A stretch of 64,000 nt of DNA from Pseudomonas sp. PA15(2017) (GTDB taxonomy: Bacteria > Pseudomonadota > Gammaproteobacteria > Pseudomonadales > Pseudomonadaceae): positions 148,501 to 212,500 of the forward strand of contig NZ_MSXV01000007.1 of assembly GCF_001945395.1 (NCBI RefSeq), given 5' to 3'. Below are positions 59,676 through 64,000 of this stretch, in pieces (the stretch's first letter is position 1; every line of letters starts with the position of its first letter). A program made the position numbers and the translations under genes. The notes beneath the pieces were generated by a model that saw nothing but the letters and a program-made list of their open reading frames with translations, did not search any database and was not told the origin of the DNA.

Positions 59676-60221
59676 ATGAGTCGCCTGAGCGTTCATCACC
59701 AGTCCAGCCCGCAGATTCCCGACAAGGTGCTGGGCCATGCCGAGGACATCGCCAGCACGCTGGCGGCCGTCGGTATCGAGTATCGCGAGTTGCCGCTCCA
59801 GGCACGGGTGCAGGCTGGGGATGCCAGCGAGGCCATTTTCGCCGCCCTGGGCGAGTCGCTGGAGCCGCTCAGGCGTGACGGCGACCTGAGCCAGGCCGAG
59901 GTGATCAGCATCGACCAGCGCCGCTGGCCCCGCGAGGGCGAAAAGCCGCCTCAGGCGCTGGTCGAAGTGCTGGCCGATGGCGCGCAGCTATACCTGTTTC
60001 TGGCCGGGCAGGGCCTGCTGAGCCTGCATGTCGATGACTACGTCTACGCCTTGGTCGGTGAACGCAATGCGCTGATCAGCGTACCGGCGGGCACGCGTCA
60101 CTGGTTCGATCTGGGCGAATTTCCCCACTGCGCGGCGGTTCGTCTGTTTGCTGCAAACGCCGTGGCGGCGTGGCCAAGCGGTGATGCCATCGCTGCCGAC
60201 TTCCCGCGCCTGGAAGATTAG
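59676..60221 (+). CDS. MtnD-like cupin (acireductone dioxygenase homologue) lacking metal ligands
   Basis: 181 residues, the normal acireductone dioxygenase length. The family frame is clear: MSRLSVHHQSSPQIPDKVL, LHVDDYVYALVGE, LISVPAGTRHWFDLGE and the end FPRLED. The metal site HxHxxxE of the segment EHRHGEDEV is gone: aligned residues are Val98, Ala100 and Gln104 in ALVEVLADGAQLYLF. Only the fourth ligand, His142 in GTRHWF, remains. It cannot bind Fe or Ni in the normal way. AGGA precedes the ATG. It follows the MFS gene directly; mtnB and mtnC, its usual neighbours, are missing. Its stop overlaps that of convergent ogt. Confidence 0.88.
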   Translation: MSRLSVHHQSSPQIPDKVLGHAEDIASTLAAVGIEYRELPLQARVQAGDASEAIFAALGESLEPLRRDGDLSQAEVISIDQRRWPREGEKPPQALVEVLADGAQLYLFLAGQGLLSLHVDDYVYALVGERNALISVPAGTRHWFDLGEFPHCAAVRLFAANAVAAWPSGDAIAADFPRLED

Positions 60222-60715
60222 TCGAACAGGCTGGCCTGGGGCCTCGGCACCGCGCCTTCGAGTTCCAGCAGCAGCTGTTTACGCGGCAGGCCGCCGGCAA
60301 AGCCGGTGAGGCTGCCGTCGCGGCCAATCACCCGGTGGCAGGGAATGATGATGCAGATCGGGTTGGCGCCATTGGCCGCACCCACGGCGCGCACGGCGTT
60401 GGGCCGCTCGATGCGTTGGGCGAGGGCGCTGTAGCTGTCGATCTTGCCGAAGGGAATCTGCTGCAGCGCCTGCCACACCGCCTGCTGGAAGGGTGTGCCC
60501 TGCGGGTTGAGGCGCAGCTCGAAGCGTTGCCGGCGGCCTTCGAAGTATTCATCGAGCTGGCGGCTGGCGTCATCGAGCTGTGAACCGGCTTCGCGCCAGC
60601 CATCACCGATCTGCCAGGGCGTGCGCTCCACGTCCATCAGCAACTGCTGCAGGCCGCGCTCGTCGCCAACCATGAACAGGCAGCCGATAGGGCTTTGCTG
60701 GTAGCGATAGAACAT
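60218..60715 (-). CDS. ogt: Methylated-DNA--protein-cysteine methyltransferase
   Basis: A 165-residue repair protein that transfers the methyl group of O6-methylguanine to its own Cys. The acceptor site IIPCHRVIGRDGSLTGFAGG and the helix-turn-helix PFGKIDSYSALAQRIERPNAVRAVG are intact. Directly downstream of alkA (2 bases apart), forming an alkylation-repair operon. Confidence 0.95.
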   Translation of the reverse strand: MFYRYQQSPIGCLFMVGDERGLQQLLMDVERTPWQIGDGWREAGSQLDDASRQLDEYFEGRRQRFELRLNPQGTPFQQAVWQALQQIPFGKIDSYSALAQRIERPNAVRAVGAANGANPICIIIPCHRVIGRDGSLTGFAGGLPRKQLLLELEGAVPRPQASLFD

Positions 60716-60717
60716 CC

Positions 60718-61596
60718 TCAGCCTCCCGAATAGTTATGCCACAGATGTGCGGCGGCGTAGGCACGCCACGGTCGCCAGGCTTCGGCGTGCAACTGCAGCT
60801 GCCGGGCGCTGATGCCGGTCGGGCCCCAGATCGGCGCTTTGAGCAGGCCCAGGTCACTGGCGGGGAAGGCGTCGGCGTCACCAAAGGCACGCAGGGCGAT
60901 GTATTCGGCCGTCCACGGGCCGATGCCGGGCAGGGCGCACAGGCGCTGGATCAGCTCGTCGGCGCCCTGGCTGATATCCAGACGCAACGCGCCGCTGGCC
61001 ACCTGGGCGGCGAAATGCTGCAGGGTCTGCACCCGTTTGCCGGGCATGCCGATGCCGTCGAGCGTGGCCTCGGCGATGGCCGCCGGGGTTGGGAACAGCC
61101 GGTCGATACCGGCCGGGGCGCCCGCCAGTGGATCGCTGAGCCGGGCCAAGAGCCGGCCGGTGATGGTTACCGCCGCCTTGACCGTGACCTGCTGACCAAC
61201 GATGGCGCGCACCGCCTGTTCGAATGCATCGAAGGCGGTGGGCAGACGCAGGCCGGGGTGGCGCGCGAGCATCGCGGCCAGATGCGGGTCGCCGGCAAAA
61301 TGCGCGGCGATCAGCGCCGGGTCGGCATCCAGGTCGAACATGCGCCGTACTCGCTGTGTGAGTTCCGGCAGGCAAGCGCGGGCCGAGGCGCTGTGCACCA
61401 GTTTCAGGGCCTGTGTGTCGGGCAGGGCGGTGACGCGAAACCAGCCAATGGTTTCGCCAAGGCGAAAGCTGCGGCAGTAGTCGCGCTCGCCCAGGCATTC
61501 CTGCCCGCCGATGGCGCGCAGCCTGAAGTGGGCGTGGAACTGCTGCCAGTCCCAGGGCGCCCGATACGGCAGGAAGATGGATTCGGTAGTTGTCAT
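60718..61596 (-). CDS. alkA: DNA-3-methyladenine glycosylase II
   Basis: A 292-residue helix-hairpin-helix glycosylase. The HhH and catalytic Asp lie in CALPGIGPWTAEYIALRAFG and AFPASDLGLLK; EQAVRAIVGQQVTVKAA is conserved. Removes alkylated bases. ATG 61596 starts the family homology; the 18-residue extension to 61650 was rejected. Operon with ogt. Confidence 0.93.
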   Translation of the reverse strand: MTTTESIFLPYRAPWDWQQFHAHFRLRAIGGQECLGERDYCRSFRLGETIGWFRVTALPDTQALKLVHSASARACLPELTQRVRRMFDLDADPALIAAHFAGDPHLAAMLARHPGLRLPTAFDAFEQAVRAIVGQQVTVKAAVTITGRLLARLSDPLAGAPAGIDRLFPTPAAIAEATLDGIGMPGKRVQTLQHFAAQVASGALRLDISQGADELIQRLCALPGIGPWTAEYIALRAFGDADAFPASDLGLLKAPIWGPTGISARQLQLHAEAWRPWRAYAAAHLWHNYSGG

Positions 61597-61780
61597 GGCG
61601 TGAAGATAACGCCGGGGTGGCGCCTTGTCAGCGTGGAAAGTGACTTTCAAACCTGCTCTCGTCCAACTTGTCGAGAACCGCTATCGACAAATTTTTCACA
61701 TCCCAACGTACAGACTGCCGCCGCGCCGCTCGCCGACACAGGCCGAGCCTGCAGTAAACGTTTCTTGCGGATGATCGAAC

Positions 61781-63859
61781 ATGACCCCTACAGCAGTTCA
61801 GGGCACCCCGTCCAACTCCTTGCAGCCGATACGCAGCCAGTTGCTCTTCACCCTGTTCAGTGGTCTGGCCCTGCTGGTGATGTACACGCTGCTGCGCGTC
61901 GCCTTGCTGGGCTACAACCGCGAACTGATCGGCGACACCCCGAGCGCCGCCTTCGTCGAAGCCTTCTACAACGGTCTGCGCTTCGACCTGCGCGTGGTGG
62001 TCTACGCCTGCGCGCCACTGCTGATCGCCTTGCTCAGCACCCGCGCCATGCTGGCCCGCGGCTGGCAGCGCCTGTGGCTGACGGTCTTCGCCAGCATCAC
62101 GCTGTTTCTCGGCCTGGCCGAGCTGGATTTCTACAAGGAATTCCACCAGCGCCTCAACAGCCTGGTGTTCCAGTACCTGCAGGAAGACCAGGCCACCGTG
62201 ATGAGCATGCTCTGGAATGGTTTTCCGGTGGCGCGCTATCTGATCGCCTGGTTCGTCATCACCGGCCTGTTGTGGTGGATGTTCAGCCGCTTCGATCGGG
62301 CCAGCCGCACCGAGCTGCCGGCTGGCACGGGCACCGCTCGGCCGAAGGTCGCCTGGTACTGGCGGGTGTCGGTGTTCTTTGTGTGCCTGCTGATCGCCGT
62401 GATCGCCGCTCGCGGCCACCTGCGCCAGGGCCCGCCGCTGCGCTGGGGCGATGCCTACACGACCGAATCGATGTTCGCCAACCAGCTGGGTCTCAATGGC
62501 ACGCTGACGCTGTTCACCGCCGCCCAGGCAACCTTCGGCCCGCACCGTGACAACACCTGGCAGTCGACCCTGGAAGACGCCCAGGCCCGGCAGATCACCC
62601 GCGACATGCTGCTCACTCCGGACGATCAGTTGATCGATGCCGACAGCGCTGCCGTGCGCCGCGTCTACACGCCACCGAGCGACAAGACCCTGCCGATCCG
62701 CAACGTGGTGGTCATCCTGATGGAAAGCTTTGCCGGGCATTCGGTCGGCGCCCTCGGTGCGCCCGGCAACATCACCCCGTATTTCGACAAGTTGAGCCAG
62801 GAGGGGCTGCTGTTCGACCGCTTCTTCTCCAACGGCACTCACACCCACCAAGGCATGTTCGCCACCATGGCGTGCTTTCCGAACCTGCCAGGTTTCGAGT
62901 ACCTGATGCGCACGCCGGAGGGCTCCCACAAGTTCTCTGGCCTGCCGCAGCTGCTCGGCGCCCGTGGCTACGACAACCTGTACGTCTATAACGGCAACTT
63001 CCAGTGGGATAACCAGTCGGGCTTCTTCAGCAACCAGGGCATGACCCATTTCATCGGTCGCGAGGATTTCGTCGACCCGGTGTTCATGGACCCGACCTGG
63101 GGCGTGTCCGACCAGGACATGTTCGACCGCGGCGCTCTGGAGCTGAGGACCAATTATGGCCAAAAGCCTTTCTATGCACTGCTGCAAACGCTTTCCAACC
63201 ATACGCCGTACGCGCTGCCGGAGGATCTGCCGGTCGAACCGGTGATGATCGATGGCAAGCAAGACCTGCACCGCACCGCCATGCGCTATTCGGACTGGGC
63301 GTTGGGGCAGTTCTTCGAAAAGGCACGCAAGGAACCGTATTTCAACGAGACGCTGTTCGTGATGGTTGGCGATCACGGTTTCGGTGGTTTCGACCAGGTT
63401 ACCGAGATGGACCTGCAGCGCTTCAACGTGCCGCTGCTGTTGATCGCGCCCGGTATCCAGGAGAAGTTCGGCAAGGTCAGCCACACCGTCGGCACCCAGG
63501 TGGATATCGTGCCGACCATCATGGGTCGCCTTGGCGGCGAGACGCGTCATCAATGCTGGGGTCGCGATCTGCTCAACCTGCCAGAGGGCGACGGCGGTGT
63601 CGGTGTGATCAAACCCTCTGGCGGTGATCAGACCGTGGCCATCGTCACTGCCGACCAGGTGCTGGTGCAGCCCAAGGATTTCGAGCCGCGCTTGTACCGT
63701 TACCAATTGGGTGCCAAGCCGACCGCCGCGCGCATCGAAGGCCCGGTCGATGAGGAGCTGAAGAAACGCCTTGAAGGCTTCCTGCAGACCGCCACCAAAA
63801 GCTTGCTGGACAATACGGCTGGCGTGGTGAACGGCATGCCTGACAAGCCAAAGCCCTGA
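61781..63859 (+). CDS. LtaS-type inner-membrane sulfatase / phosphoglycerol transferase family
   Basis: A 692-residue protein with about five membrane helices in the first 225 residues and a periplasmic sulfatase-fold domain. Metal/nucleophile motifs: VVILMESFAGHSVGALG, the probable Thr nucleophile in THTHQGMFATMACFPN, YNGNFQWDNQ, and VMVGDHGFGG. In Gram-negatives such enzymes modify periplasmic glucans or envelope polymers; the substrate here is not known. Divergent from alkA with a 184-base promoter region. Confidence 0.88.
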   Translation: MTPTAVQGTPSNSLQPIRSQLLFTLFSGLALLVMYTLLRVALLGYNRELIGDTPSAAFVEAFYNGLRFDLRVVVYACAPLLIALLSTRAMLARGWQRLWLTVFASITLFLGLAELDFYKEFHQRLNSLVFQYLQEDQATVMSMLWNGFPVARYLIAWFVITGLLWWMFSRFDRASRTELPAGTGTARPKVAWYWRVSVFFVCLLIAVIAARGHLRQGPPLRWGDAYTTESMFANQLGLNGTLTLFTAAQATFGPHRDNTWQSTLEDAQARQITRDMLLTPDDQLIDADSAAVRRVYTPPSDKTLPIRNVVVILMESFAGHSVGALGAPGNITPYFDKLSQEGLLFDRFFSNGTHTHQGMFATMACFPNLPGFEYLMRTPEGSHKFSGLPQLLGARGYDNLYVYNGNFQWDNQSGFFSNQGMTHFIGREDFVDPVFMDPTWGVSDQDMFDRGALELRTNYGQKPFYALLQTLSNHTPYALPEDLPVEPVMIDGKQDLHRTAMRYSDWALGQFFEKARKEPYFNETLFVMVGDHGFGGFDQVTEMDLQRFNVPLLLIAPGIQEKFGKVSHTVGTQVDIVPTIMGRLGGETRHQCWGRDLLNLPEGDGGVGVIKPSGGDQTVAIVTADQVLVQPKDFEPRLYRYQLGAKPTAARIEGPVDEELKKRLEGFLQTATKSLLDNTAGVVNGMPDKPKP

Positions 63860-63925
63860 GGCAGAAATGAAAACCGGCGCCTAGCAGACTGTGTGAAAAC
63901 CTAGCAGTCCGAGGGTGAGTTGAAG

Positions 63926-63957
63926 ACAATGCCTCTATCGGTTGATAGGGGCATTGT
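63926..63957 (+). promoter_or_regulatory. Hairpin hiding the transposase ribosome binding region
   Basis: ACAATGCCTCTATC and GATAGGGGCATTGT pair at 13 of 14 positions with a 4-base loop, ending 5 bases before the ATG. The AGGGG in the right arm is the only Shine-Dalgarno candidate. Confidence 0.65.
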
Positions 63958-63962
63958 CGTTT

Positions 63963-64000
63963 ATGGGTTATATCCAGGGCGAAGGTCGCGGGCAAAGCAG
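63963..64000 (+). CDS. IS1182-family transposase, first 12 residues
   Basis: The ATG opens MGYIQGEGRGQS, the usual start of IS1182-type transposases (M-Y-I-Q-G-E). The rest is beyond the window, so family assignment rests on this short start and the hairpin-bearing leader. Confidence 0.6.
   Translation, partial: MGYIQGEGRGQS

Larger units (their letters stand above)
63886..64000 (+). mobile_element. Left end of an IS1182-like insertion sequence (cut by window)
   Basis: A probable terminal repeat around AGACTGTGTGAAAAC (63886-63900) precedes a transposase start typical of IS1182. The insertion is just downstream of the LtaS-type gene. CTAGCAG occurs on both sides of the putative end. The right end lies outside the window. 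Confidence 0.65.

Noticed and set aside
61628..63706. 692-residue open frame antisense to the LtaS-type gene
   Set aside because: The sense frame has sulfatase motifs and membrane helices; the antisense product is compositionally odd and unlike any known family.

Overview
The window is a gene-dense, high-GC stretch of a Pseudomonas chromosome. The evidence is the gene order gyrA-serC-pheA-hisC-tyrA/aroA fusion-cmk-rpsA, the Entner-Doudoroff cluster gap / edd-glk-gltR-gtrS / gts transporter / porin / hexR / zwf-pgl-eda, the pcaIJFTBDC order, and several Pseudomonas-type intergenic repeats. Compared from memory with P. aeruginosa, the blocks are all familiar but are joined differently, and the sugar porin, several intergenic repeats and the methionine-salvage genes differ, so a non-aeruginosa species is likely.

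Layout. 1-4.4 kb: end of an allantoate amidohydrolase-type gene, ubiG, mtaD, and a full-length MtnA-like protein that lacks the catalytic residues. 4.6-15.7 kb: gyrA and the serine/aromatic/histidine biosynthesis operon, ending in cmk and rpsA with clear terminators. 15.7-23.1 kb: the beta-ketoadipate operon pcaIJFTBDC behind an IclR/PcaR-like palindrome. It sits where ihfB normally follows rpsA. 23.1-27.5 kb: a flavin dehydrogenase, an MsbA-type ABC exporter and folE. 27.6-46.1 kb: the complete glucose uptake and Entner-Doudoroff regulon, with a HexR operator, a mannose-isomerase-like AGE protein, a LamB-family porin in place of classical OprB, and an SdhL-type shikimate dehydrogenase-like gene after eda. 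46.5-52.8 kb: a tiny DUF3309 membrane protein and the four-gene ligase-associated DNA repair operon (exonuclease, ATP-dependent ligase, Lhr-type helicase, PdeM). 53-55 kb: an McpS-like chemoreceptor with a FliA-type promoter. 55.3-63.9 kb: an unknown tail-anchored protein, an alpha/beta hydrolase, aroC, an MFS carrier, a degenerate acireductone dioxygenase (MtnD-like), ogt, alkA and an LtaS-type sulfatase. The right edge enters an IS1182-like insertion sequence.

How it works together. Glucose (perhaps mannose) crosses the LamB-type porin, is taken up by GtsABCD under GltR/GtrS, phosphorylated by Glk and degraded by Zwf-Pgl-Edd-Eda to pyruvate and glyceraldehyde-3-phosphate (Gap). HexR senses the pathway intermediate. 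Perfect AACAACAA motifs before gtsA, the porin and the AGE isomerase suggest global Crc/Hfq control. The pca operon takes carboxymuconate to succinyl-CoA and acetyl-CoA.

The most unusual observation is that two methionine-salvage homologues 55 kb apart, MtnA-like and MtnD-like, are both intact reading frames of normal length whose catalytic or metal-binding residues are replaced. The neighbouring mtnB and mtnC expected beside mtnD are missing, while mtaD looks functional. This suggests loss of the pathway with retention, and perhaps new use, of two pseudoenzymes.
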